64,000 nucleotides of DNA, from NCBI GenBank assembly GCA_013426755.1, contig AP019861.1:186001-250000 (forward strand), in the 5' to 3' direction. Below the pieces are notes generated by a model. That model had not been told where the DNA came from. It did no database searches and saw only the letters and a program-made list of their open reading frames with translations. The DNA comes from Spirochaetota bacterium. GTDB taxonomy: Bacteria > Spirochaetota > UBA12135 > COTS27. Shown piece by piece: positions 28,618 to 36,895 of this stretch (the stretch's first letter is position 1; each line of letters starts with the position of its first letter). The position numbers and the translations under genes were made by a program.

Positions 28618-30738
28618 ATGAAAGCTTCTGAAAAATTACTTTTGCGATTTATAGAAGGAAACGATAAGAATTTTATTATTCCCGTTTACCAACGAAACTA
28701 TGATTGGGGTAAAAAAGAATGTAAGAAATTGTTTAATGATTTGAAACTTATAGCTAAAAATAAATTAAAAAATTATTTTCTGGGTTCTATTGTTTCTATC
28801 GATATAGAAAGAGATAAATTTTTTATTATCGATGGGCAGCAAAGACTCACAACCATTTCATTATTACTGCTAGCGATGTATGATTTAGTAGACTCCAAAC
28901 AAAAAGAGGCTACAAAATTTATAAAGGAAAGAATAAAAGATGAATATCTTATAAATAAATATTCTGATGACAAAACAAAAAAAATAAGACTGAAGCAAAC
29001 TAAAAAAGATGCTGATAACTTTTATTTTCTTGTCAATGATGATATTGATAAAGTAGACCGTAATTCTGGAATCTTTGTTAATTATGAGTTTTTTAAGGAT
29101 GAACTCAAAAAAGAAAATTTAGATGAGATTTATAATTCGATTGGAGAACTTATGATTGTAGATATTGAGCTAAAAAAAGAGGTTGATGATCCACAGCTTA
29201 TTTTTGAAAGCTTAAATTCTACGGGGTTAGCTCTTACCGAAGCAGATAAAATAAGAAATTTTATTTTAATGAATGAAACTGAAGAAAAACAAGAACAATA
29301 TTACGAGACCTATTGGAAAAAAATAGAAGAGAATGTTGCCTTTAAAACAGATAAATTTATTAGAGATTTTTTAACCTATAAAACCAGAAATATTCCTAAT
29401 ATAAGAGAAGTTTATTTTAATTTTAAGAATTATGATTCTAATAAAGATACTGATAAAGAGGGACTCTTAAAAGAATTATTACGGTTTTCAAAGTATTATC
29501 GCTTTATCTTGCACCCAGCAGAATTTCCAGACAAAAAGATTAGTGAGCTATTGAAAGAAATACAAACATTAGAAGTAAGCGTTTTTAATCCCGCTTTACT
29601 AGAACTACTAAAAGATCATGACAAGAATCGTCCCAAAGACGATGATGACGACGTAGTCATTGATGATACGCAATTAAAAGAAATCTTACAAACTGTAATT
29701 GATTATGTTTTTAGGAGGTCTATTTGTGATGTTCCAACAAATGCTTTAAATAATATATTTGCATCTTTGATATCTGATGTAAAAAAGGAGAAAGATTTTT
29801 CCAATGAACAGTACGCTGAAATATTAAAACATATTTTAATTAAAAAAGGTTCGAGTAGACGCTTCCCTAAGGATAATGAAGTAAAAGAATCGCTACTAAT
29901 AAAAAATGTTTTTCGTATGAAAAATAAACAATATTTTCTTACAAAATTAGAAAATCATAAGAATAAGGAACCAGTAGATATAGAGAATCTTATAGAGAAG
30001 AAAAAAATACAAATCGAGCATATTATGCCGCAAACGCTTACAGCTAAATGGAAAAAAGACTTAGGGGAAGACTGGGAAACTATTTATAGTCAATATCTGC
30101 ACACACTAGGCAACCTCACATTAACCGGATATAATCCAGAATTAAGTAATAAGTCCTTTCAGGATAAAAAAAAGTGGTTTGAGGATAGCCGCTTTTATTT
30201 TAATAAATATTTAACAAGGATTGAAAAATTTACTGAAAAAGAACTAAAAGAGAGAACAAAGCATCTTACAGAAAGATTTTTGGAAATATGGAAATACCCG
30301 CAAACCAGTTACGTTTCAGATCATGAAACAGAGCAAAATGACTTTTATACATTAGAAGATATAGAAGAAATTGACTTTACTGGAAAGAATATTGTATCTT
30401 TATCTGTATATGGTGGGAAGGAAATAGAGGTAAATAAATGGAATGACTTTTATGTAAAAGCAATAAAATTTTTGCTTGAATTTGATCGTGGCTACCTTGA
30501 AAAAATAAGAGAACTAGGTATTGAGATCGGCAGTAAAGAAAAAGTAGGACGAGGACGACGCAGACCTGAAGAAGTCATAGATGGAATTTATATAAATGTT
30601 AATTTTGTTTCAAATAGGATGCTAAAGCACTTAGGGCAGATAGTTGATGCGATAGGCTTTGGTAGGAGTGATATTAAATTTCAGATTGAAAAAGGTTCAG
30701 ATAAAAAAATAAAAGTTTCAAATAAAAAGACAAAATAA
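28618..30738 (+). CDS. DUF262/DUF1524 (GmrSD-like) nuclease family protein, paralogue 1
   Basis: The N-terminal DUF262 domain has FIIPVYQRNYDW and the ParB-like nucleotide-binding motif IDGQQRLTT (71-79). DPQLIFESLNSTGLALTEADKIRNFIL follows. A DUF1524 HNH-type nuclease domain has IEHIMPQ (466-472) and LHTLGNLTLTGYNPELSN. This architecture is that of GmrSD and related type IV restriction enzymes, which cut modified phage DNA using NTP hydrolysis. After about residue 570 comes a module beginning QNDFYTLED with a W-x-DFYVKAIKFLL...YINVNF core, shared with the two paralogues. It resembles small C-terminal domains on other restriction-related proteins and may be a DNA or modification reader. The gene lies inside the liv cluster, bounded by R1 arrays on both sides, which suggests insertion. 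Modified-DNA specificity is inferred. Confidence 0.88.
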   Translation: MKASEKLLLRFIEGNDKNFIIPVYQRNYDWGKKECKKLFNDLKLIAKNKLKNYFLGSIVSIDIERDKFFIIDGQQRLTTISLLLLAMYDLVDSKQKEATKFIKERIKDEYLINKYSDDKTKKIRLKQTKKDADNFYFLVNDDIDKVDRNSGIFVNYEFFKDELKKENLDEIYNSIGELMIVDIELKKEVDDPQLIFESLNSTGLALTEADKIRNFILMNETEEKQEQYYETYWKKIEENVAFKTDKFIRDFLTYKTRNIPNIREVYFNFKNYDSNKDTDKEGLLKELLRFSKYYRFILHPAEFPDKKISELLKEIQTLEVSVFNPALLELLKDHDKNRPKDDDDDVVIDDTQLKEILQTVIDYVFRRSICDVPTNALNNIFASLISDVKKEKDFSNEQYAEILKHILIKKGSSRRFPKDNEVKESLLIKNVFRMKNKQYFLTKLENHKNKEPVDIENLIEKKKIQIEHIMPQTLTAKWKKDLGEDWETIYSQYLHTLGNLTLTGYNPELSNKSFQDKKKWFEDSRFYFNKYLTRIEKFTEKELKERTKHLTERFLEIWKYPQTSYVSDHETEQNDFYTLEDIEEIDFTGKNIVSLSVYGGKEIEVNKWNDFYVKAIKFLLEFDRGYLEKIRELGIEIGSKEKVGRGRRRPEEVIDGIYINVNFVSNRMLKHLGQIVDAIGFGRSDIKFQIEKGSDKKIKVSNKKTK

Positions 30739-30925
30739 CAAAATATTTATACGTTAAATGATATAAAAAAAAGAGGCTTTTCTAAGAAATAAGATATTTA
30801 AGAAGACGAGGTTTCGAAAGAAGCAAGTTAGATTTCAGATAAAAAACAAAACAAAATGATTTTTATACATTAGAAAACAAAAAAAGAAAGTTGCTTTATT
30901 GGAAAGAATATAAACTAACCACAGA
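30739..30925 (+). pseudogene. Decayed copies of the DUF262 C-terminal module
   Basis: Just after the stop are two degraded repeats of the module start. CAAAATATTTATACGTTAAA and AAAATGATTTTTATACATTA followed by GTTGCTTTATTGGAAAGAAT match the QNDFYTLED...DFTGKN coding segment of the intact gene (near 30332-30394). Frames are broken. They indicate that the gene once had more modules, as paralogue 3 still does. Confidence 0.7.
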
Positions 30926-31240
30926 TAAACACAGATTGGGTTATGAAATAAATTAACCACAAATGAACGCAGATAAACGCAGATTGGGTTATGTGAAAAC
31001 AATTTATAAATGAACTAACCACAGATGAACGCAGATTGAATGATATGAAGACAATTAAACGGATGTTAAAATATATGAATTGAATTAACCACAGATGAAT
31101 GCAGGTTAGATTTTATAAAGGAACTAACCACAGATAAACGCAGATGAACGCAGATTGAGTTATGTGAAAACAATTAAACGGATGTTAGAATATATGAATT
31201 GAATTAACCGCAGATAAACGCAGATTGAATAATATGCAGA
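30912..31240 (+). repeat. R1 repeat array between DUF262 gene 1 and livH
   Basis: About 330 bp of plus-oriented AACCACAGATGAACGCAGAT modules with GATATGAAGACAATTAAACG and GTTAGAATATATGAATTGAA linkers. A private AATTTATAGAGATC repeat follows up to the livH start at 31345. Confidence 0.9.
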
Positions 31241-31344
31241 CAATTTATAGAGATCAATTTATAGAAATCAATTTATACAGACAGTACATATAGACCAATT
31301 TATATAAACCATTTATAAAGATAATTTATAGAGACGATTGTGCC

Positions 31345-32244
31345 ATGCAGGATCTACTTATCTTTTTTTCAAATCCACCGCTTATCGTCCAGGCAATATT
31401 AAATGGGCTCGTTATAGGCGGACTTTTTTCATTGGTAGCCTACGGATTGGCGCTAGTTTGGGGCGTCATGAACATTATCAATGTCGCACAGGGAGAATTT
31501 GTCATCCTTGGTGCTTACGTAACCTTTTATTTTGCTAAAACAGGTTATTCACCGCTCTGGAGTATTCCATTGTCTATGGCGGTTCTCTATCTGATAGGGT
31601 GGTTAGTCTATCGGACAATCATTTTTCGGATCATTGATCGCGACCTTTTTACTTCTTTGCTAGCGACTTTTGGAATCAGTATTCTCTTGCAGCAATTGAT
31701 GAATCTCGCTTTTGGAGCGGATGTGCAGATAGTCGATGCTCATCTTCCTACGCTGTTTATTATGGACCATGCGGTGGCTATTCCTGTCATTCGGCTTATT
31801 TCATTTATTCTGGCGTTTGTTATTGCTGCCGTAATGGTTTTGTTCTTGAAACGAAGCCGCCTAGGTCAGGCCATTCGGGCAACCGCTCAAAATGAACGCG
31901 CCGCTAAAATCTTAGGCGTCAACACCCAACGCGTTTATGCTTCTACTTTTGCTATCAATGCCGCTATTTGTGGAGGGGCCGGCGCTCTCGTTGCTATGAC
32001 GTTTTCTATTCATCCTTATATAGGACTTCCTTATACGGTGCGATCGTTTATGATTGTTATTTTTGCTGGCATCGGTAACTTTTCTGGTGTCATTCTCTCT
32101 GCGTTTGCACTCGGCAGCCTCGAAGAGATTGCTGACTTTGTCTTAGGTGCTGAGTTTAGACTTGCTTTTATATTTTCACTCCTTGTTATTGTCCTCGTCT
32201 GGCGCAATTGGCGGCTGGGCAAAAAACGTGAATACTTAAAGTAA
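31345..32244 (+). CDS. livH: Branched-chain amino acid ABC transporter permease LivH
   Basis: The 299-residue inner-membrane permease has about eight hydrophobic segments and the family signatures ILNGLVIGGLFSLVAYGLALVWGVMNIINVAQGEF, then SRLGQAIRATAQNERAAKILGVN (the cytoplasmic loop contacting the ATPases). With LivM it forms the translocation path for branched-chain amino acids. The start is ATG with no strong Shine-Dalgarno. The upstream region is R1 repeat, so the original livK-livH link is broken. livM follows after an unusually long 193-bp gap. Confidence 0.92.
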   Translation: MQDLLIFFSNPPLIVQAILNGLVIGGLFSLVAYGLALVWGVMNIINVAQGEFVILGAYVTFYFAKTGYSPLWSIPLSMAVLYLIGWLVYRTIIFRIIDRDLFTSLLATFGISILLQQLMNLAFGADVQIVDAHLPTLFIMDHAVAIPVIRLISFILAFVIAAVMVLFLKRSRLGQAIRATAQNERAAKILGVNTQRVYASTFAINAAICGGAGALVAMTFSIHPYIGLPYTVRSFMIVIFAGIGNFSGVILSAFALGSLEEIADFVLGAEFRLAFIFSLLVIVLVWRNWRLGKKREYLK

Positions 32245-32437
32245 GTATCTTTTGCTCCTTGCAACGTAATAAATCATTTTATTTGAAAAAAAACTTTTAA
32301 TTTAACAAACTTTTTGGAATTGGCTATATAGGATTATTATAGAATTGTCTGTATAGGTTTAGCTGTATGGAATTGTTTTATGATTGACTGTATGGGATTG
32401 TTTATAAAAGTCAATATTTTTTAGAGGGTTTTTAGCG

Positions 32438-33469
32438 ATGAAAAGTTCTTTACAGAAAAATTTATATGGGTATATTATATGCATTATTGTAGGCATATTT
32501 ATACCACTCGTCTATCCTAGTTTTGTCGTTCAGTTTGCTTTCGCGTGGCTTTTTATCGTCATGGCACTCACGTGGGACCTGCAAGGCGGACAAATGGGCT
32601 ATAATAGCTTTGGAAACATTGTCTTCTTTGGTATCGGCATGTATACTTGTGTCGTGCTTCAGATCATTCCCTTCTTCTCTTTAGCAGAATGGAGTGAAGG
32701 CGGCGGTGAAAAAACATTCACACATACTAATGCTCAGTACTTTAGAGGTCTCCTACTTGGAATTTTGGCAAGTGGCTTTGCTGCCTCGCTTATTGCTGCT
32801 GTGCTTGGAAGTCTTATCCTTAGGATGCGCGGACATTATTTTGCTATATGTACTTTGGCATTGGGGGTGGCTGTTGGAGAAATGGTTTCTGGCATTGAGA
32901 TCTTAGGCGGCGGCTCAGGTATCTCTGTTCCTGTGTGGCCCGAAGCAGCAGGTAGCATTGACAATCGCAACCTTCTCTTCTACTACCTCGCCTTAGGACT
33001 CTTCGCTCTGTGTTTTTTAATACTCCAATTGCTCCTCCGTACAACCTTCGGCGGCACTCTCAATGCTATTCGTGATGATGAAGATAAAGCCGAAGCTATG
33101 GGCATTGCTGTCGTGAAGTACAAAATACTCGGCTGGGTGATCTCTGCATTCTTCCTTGGTTTCGCAGGGGCCATCACAGGCAATATGGTCGGTTTCATTG
33201 ACCCTATAGACGTCGCTTTCGCAGGTGCTACTTACGGGGTGTGGATGATCCTTATGGTCATCATGGGCGGCAAGGGAACACTGTGGGGACCGGTCATCGG
33301 CGCTCTTATCTTTCATGTCTTTCAAGAACTCTTCTGGACGTACTTACTTGGCTGGCAACGCGTCGCACTAGGAGCGCTTATTGTTATCATTGTCGTCTTC
33401 TTCCCAAAAGGAATCCTCGGCTACTTTCAAACACGCTCACAAGTAAAAAACCTTTCACGGTCCACTTAA
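32438..33469 (+). CDS. livM: Branched-chain amino acid ABC transporter permease LivM
   Basis: This is a 343-residue multi-span membrane protein. Family features are WDLQGGQMGYNSFGNIVFFGIGMYT near the N-terminus, LRMRGHYFAICTLALGVAVGEM, and the loop TFGGTLNAIRDDEDKAEAMGI before the C-terminal spans (GGKGTLWGPVIGALIF). A TAGAGGG purine tract about 10 bp upstream can serve as the ribosome-binding site. It partners LivH. The gap to livG is 109 bp, longer than usual for this operon. Confidence 0.92.
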   Translation: MKSSLQKNLYGYIICIIVGIFIPLVYPSFVVQFAFAWLFIVMALTWDLQGGQMGYNSFGNIVFFGIGMYTCVVLQIIPFFSLAEWSEGGGEKTFTHTNAQYFRGLLLGILASGFAASLIAAVLGSLILRMRGHYFAICTLALGVAVGEMVSGIEILGGGSGISVPVWPEAAGSIDNRNLLFYYLALGLFALCFLILQLLLRTTFGGTLNAIRDDEDKAEAMGIAVVKYKILGWVISAFFLGFAGAITGNMVGFIDPIDVAFAGATYGVWMILMVIMGGKGTLWGPVIGALIFHVFQELFWTYLLGWQRVALGALIVIIVVFFPKGILGYFQTRSQVKNLSRST

Positions 33470-33578
33470 CTACCTTTACTTAATTATAATTCACTTCACT
33501 ACAAGTCAATGTCATAACACCTTTACAATATCTTTATAACAGTCTATACGCCATCATTTGTACGGATAAATTTTTGTT

Positions 33579-34361
33579 ATGAATCCATCGTCCACGCACC
33601 ACCAGCGAACTTCTAATGAAGTTCTTCTTAATGTTAATCAAGTCGCTAAAAGCTTTGGCGGCGTTATTGCCAATAACAACGTTTCTCTCAATGTCAAAAA
33701 AGGCGAAATTGTCGGACTCATCGGCCCCAATGGCTCAGGTAAAACAACGCTATTTAACTCCATCTGTGGCTCTCACCCTATAGACAGTGGTAGCATTGTA
33801 TTTAAAGACGAAGAGATTAAAACTTTTTCAATCGCAGAGATCGCACGTAGAGGCCTGCTTAGAACATTCCAGCATACTAAAATCTATACAGGCGTCTCCG
33901 TCTTAGACAATGTCTGCATAAGCTTCCCACGTAAAAAAATCCCTAGCTACCTAGAAATGTTTAACAGGCTTTCTAAAGAAACCATTGCTAAGGCAGAAGA
34001 CATTTTAAAGTTTGTCGGTCTCTATGAAAAGCGATTTCTTCTAGCGGGATCGCTATCTTTCGGGCAGCAGAAACTTCTAGAATTTGCCATGATCCTTATG
34101 AGTGAACCAGAACTTCTCCTCCTAGACGAGCCAACAGCAGGTGTCAATCCTACCCTTATCAATGGTCTTATTCAAAGATTGATTGATATTAATCGTCGCT
34201 ACGGAGTCACATTGCTTGTCATCGAACATAACATGCGCGTTATCATGTCGTTAGCACATCGCATTTACTGTTTGGCGCACGGTGAGGTCATAGAATCAGG
34301 ACTTCCCAAGCAGATCAAAAACTCTAAAAAGGTTATCGACGCCTACCTAGGAGCGAAGTAG
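33579..34361 (+). CDS. livG: Branched-chain amino acid ABC transporter ATPase LivG
   Basis: This 260-residue ABC ATPase has Walker A GPNGSGKTT, an ABC signature of SLSFGQQKLLEFA, Walker B LLLLDEPTAG and an H-loop (VIEHNMRVIM). The arrangement LLRTFQHTKIYTGVSVLDNV and the terminal GEVIESGLPKQI fit LivG rather than LivF. It energises uptake together with LivF. Length is typical of the family. The 207-bp gap to livF contains reiterated CAATATTCAATACTCAC. Confidence 0.9.
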   Translation: MNPSSTHHQRTSNEVLLNVNQVAKSFGGVIANNNVSLNVKKGEIVGLIGPNGSGKTTLFNSICGSHPIDSGSIVFKDEEIKTFSIAEIARRGLLRTFQHTKIYTGVSVLDNVCISFPRKKIPSYLEMFNRLSKETIAKAEDILKFVGLYEKRFLLAGSLSFGQQKLLEFAMILMSEPELLLLDEPTAGVNPTLINGLIQRLIDINRRYGVTLLVIEHNMRVIMSLAHRIYCLAHGEVIESGLPKQIKNSKKVIDAYLGAK

Positions 34362-34568
34362 TAAAATCACCTCTCACCACATAAACTAGACATTTTATCT
34401 TAACCTACGTATATTTTAATCGTTACTATCTCATTTAGCCAGTATTTAATATTCAACACGTAACACTCAATATTCAATACTCACTCAATATTCAATACTC
34501 ACCATTTAAATATTATTTACGATTATTAGTTCCAATGATTCATTAACGATTTGTAATGAGTATCTAAA

Positions 34569-35675
34569 ATGTCTCCAAATTCTACCCAACCGTCGTCTCC
34601 TCGACGTAAAAAATCATCAATCCAAGCCGCTTCTAACAAAAGTAGAAAACAGACCAAGTCTTCAGCACAGTCAGTAAAGCGAGCCACACCCACTCACCAT
34701 GCTTTACGGACTAAAAAGTCCTCTTCACGTATCACAGGTTATGGAGAAGGAAGTGTGAGCACGGTTCTTTCCGTCGATAAAGTCACAGCAGAGGTCGGTA
34801 AGATCGCTACCCAAGGACCCACCATAAAAAAACTACAATCTCTAACAACTCAATTGCTCCCTAAAAGAAGCAAATCTTCTGCTACCACCAAAGCACAAAA
34901 AAACCGCTCAACTTATCAAGCAGAACAAAAACCACCTACCAGTACAAAAAGCAGCGCTGCCCACTACTTAACCTTTACTGGCGTAACGGCAGGATATGGC
35001 AATATGACTATCTTAACCGACTTCAATCTTTATCTAGAAAAAGGACAATCTCTCTGTCTAATCGGTCCCAATGGCGCTGGAAAATCAACCGTCCTCCATA
35101 CTTTATATGGCCTCACGCGTATTACAGCCGGCAAAATGACTCTCGATGGAAAAGACATCACAGCATTGCCTCCCAATGAAAAACTAAGGCAAGTTAAAAT
35201 TGCCTACCTATTACAAGAAAATTCTGTCTTCCCAGACATGACCATAGAAGAAAATCTCCTCATGGGCGGCTTCCTTAAACCCAATCAAGACGAAGCACGC
35301 ACTGCAATGGAACAGGTCTTATCTAAATACGACAGACTTAAAGCACGTAGAAATCAGAAAGCTAGTGTCCTCTCAGGTGGCGAACGCCGTCTCTTAGAAA
35401 TTTCTAGAGCTCTTATCATGAGCCCAGAGGTTTTACTCATAGACGAACCTTCTATCGGCTTAGAACCCAGGTTTATTGATATGGTCTTCGACATCTTAAA
35501 AGACCTCAGAGACAATGAAAAAAAGACTATTCTTATGGTCGAGCAAAACGCTAAAAAAGGTCTAGAGTTTGCTGATCTAGCTTACGTCTTAGCCAGTGGC
35601 AAAACAGTCCTAGCTGGAACGGGTGCTGAGCTTATTAAAAACCCCAGAGTCGGTCAATTGTTCTTAGGCGGCTAG
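34569..35675 (+). CDS. livF: Branched-chain amino acid ABC transporter ATPase LivF with long N-terminal extension
   Basis: Residues from about 132 on form a normal LivF: YLTFTGVTAGYGNMTIL, Walker A GPNGAGKST, VAYLLQ-like IAYLLQENSVFPDMTIEENL, the signature LSGGERRLLEISRAL, Walker B VLLIDEPSIGL, and VEQNAKKGLEFADLAYVL. The first 130 residues are Ser/Lys/Thr-rich, low-complexity and absent from the roughly 237-residue E. coli protein. The ATG at 34569 is the first start. Internal starts nearer the core cannot be excluded, but the extension is an uninterrupted frame. It is the last gene of the liv cluster and is followed by an R1 array. Confidence 0.9.
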   Translation: MSPNSTQPSSPRRKKSSIQAASNKSRKQTKSSAQSVKRATPTHHALRTKKSSSRITGYGEGSVSTVLSVDKVTAEVGKIATQGPTIKKLQSLTTQLLPKRSKSSATTKAQKNRSTYQAEQKPPTSTKSSAAHYLTFTGVTAGYGNMTILTDFNLYLEKGQSLCLIGPNGAGKSTVLHTLYGLTRITAGKMTLDGKDITALPPNEKLRQVKIAYLLQENSVFPDMTIEENLLMGGFLKPNQDEARTAMEQVLSKYDRLKARRNQKASVLSGGERRLLEISRALIMSPEVLLIDEPSIGLEPRFIDMVFDILKDLRDNEKKTILMVEQNAKKGLEFADLAYVLASGKTVLAGTGAELIKNPRVGQLFLGG

Positions 35676-36824
35676 AATACAAAATAAATTAACCGCAGAT
35701 AACCACAGACGAATACAGGTTAGATTTTATAAAGGAACTAACCGCAGATAAATTGCAGATTGGGTTATGTGAAAACAATTTATGAAGGAACTAACCACAG
35801 ATGAACGCAGATTGGGTTATGTGAAAACAATTTATGAAGGAACTAACCGCAGATAAATGCAGATTGGGTTATGTGAAAACAACTGACCACAGGTGAATAC
35901 AGGTTAGATTTTATGAAGGAACTAACCACAGATGAACGCAGATAAACACAGATTGGGTTATATGAAAACAATTGACTGCAGATGAACATAGGTTAGATTT
36001 TATAAATGAACTAACCACAGATAAATGCAGATTGGGTTATGTGAAAACAACTGACCACAGGTGAATACAGGTTAGATTTTATAAAGAAATTAACCACAGA
36101 TGAACGCAGATAAAAGCGGATTGAGTTATGTGAAAACAATTGACCGCAGATGAATATAGGTTAGATTTTATAAAGAAATTAACCGCAGATAAACACAGAT
36201 TGGGTTATGTGAAAACAATTTATGAAGGGAACTAACCGCAGATGAACGCAGATAAATGCAGATTGGGTTATGTGAAAACAATTAACTGCAGATGAATATA
36301 GGTTAGATTTTATGAAGGAACTAACCACAGATAAATGCAGATAAACACAGATTGGGTTATGCGAAAACAATTTATGAAGGGAACTAACCGCAGATGAACG
36401 CAGATAAATGCAGATTGGGTTATGTGAAAACAATTTATGAAGGGAACTAACCGCAGATGAACGCAGATAAACACAGATTGGGTTATGTGAAAACAACTGA
36501 CCACAGGTGAATACAGGTTAGATTTTATGAAGGAACTAACCACAGATAAATGCAGATTGGGTTATGTGAAAACAACTGACCACAGGTGAATACAGGTTAG
36601 ATTTTATGAAGGAACTAACCACAGATAAATGCAGATTGGGTTATGTGAAAACAACTGACCGCAGATGAATATAGGTTAGATTTTATAAAGAAATTAACCG
36701 CAGATGAACGCAGATAAACACAGATTGGGTTATGTGAAAACAATTGACTGCAGATGAACATAGGTTAGATTTTATAAATGAACTAACCACAGATAAATGC
36801 AGATAAACACAGATTGGGTTATAT
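35676..36824 (+). repeat. R1 repeat array between livF and the second DUF262 gene
   Basis: About 1.15 kb of plus-oriented modules: AACCACAGATGAACGCAGAT, then GATTGGGTTATGTGAAAACA, then ATTTATGAAGGAACT or TAGATTTTATAAAG linkers. Open frames on the minus strand here are translations of the repeat and not genes. Confidence 0.93.
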
Positions 36825-36895
36825 GAAACAATAAGTACCGTTCTTAACCCTTGAAAAATTATCATCGTAGCAGACAAAAATATAGGGCAAATAAC
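36825..36895 (+). promoter_or_regulatory. Conserved leader of DUF262/DUF1524 gene 2
   Basis: This is the second copy of the roughly 72-bp leader joining an R1 array to a DUF262 start codon. It differs from copies 1 and 3 at several positions (AGTACCGTTCTTAACCCTTG). An in-frame TTG lies within it at 36851, but the leader identity shows this part is non-coding. Confidence 0.6.

Noticed and set aside
36179..36877. Open frames of 64-105 codons on the minus strand (FICVHLRL-type proteins)
   Set aside because: They are translations of the R1 repeat, have no ribosome-binding sites, and recur wherever R1 is present, including 39241-39453, 47161-47397 and 60508-61265.
36851..36895. Upstream TTG start for DUF262 paralogue 2
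   Set aside because: This part is the conserved non-coding leader shared with the other two paralogues, whose ATGs align with 36896.
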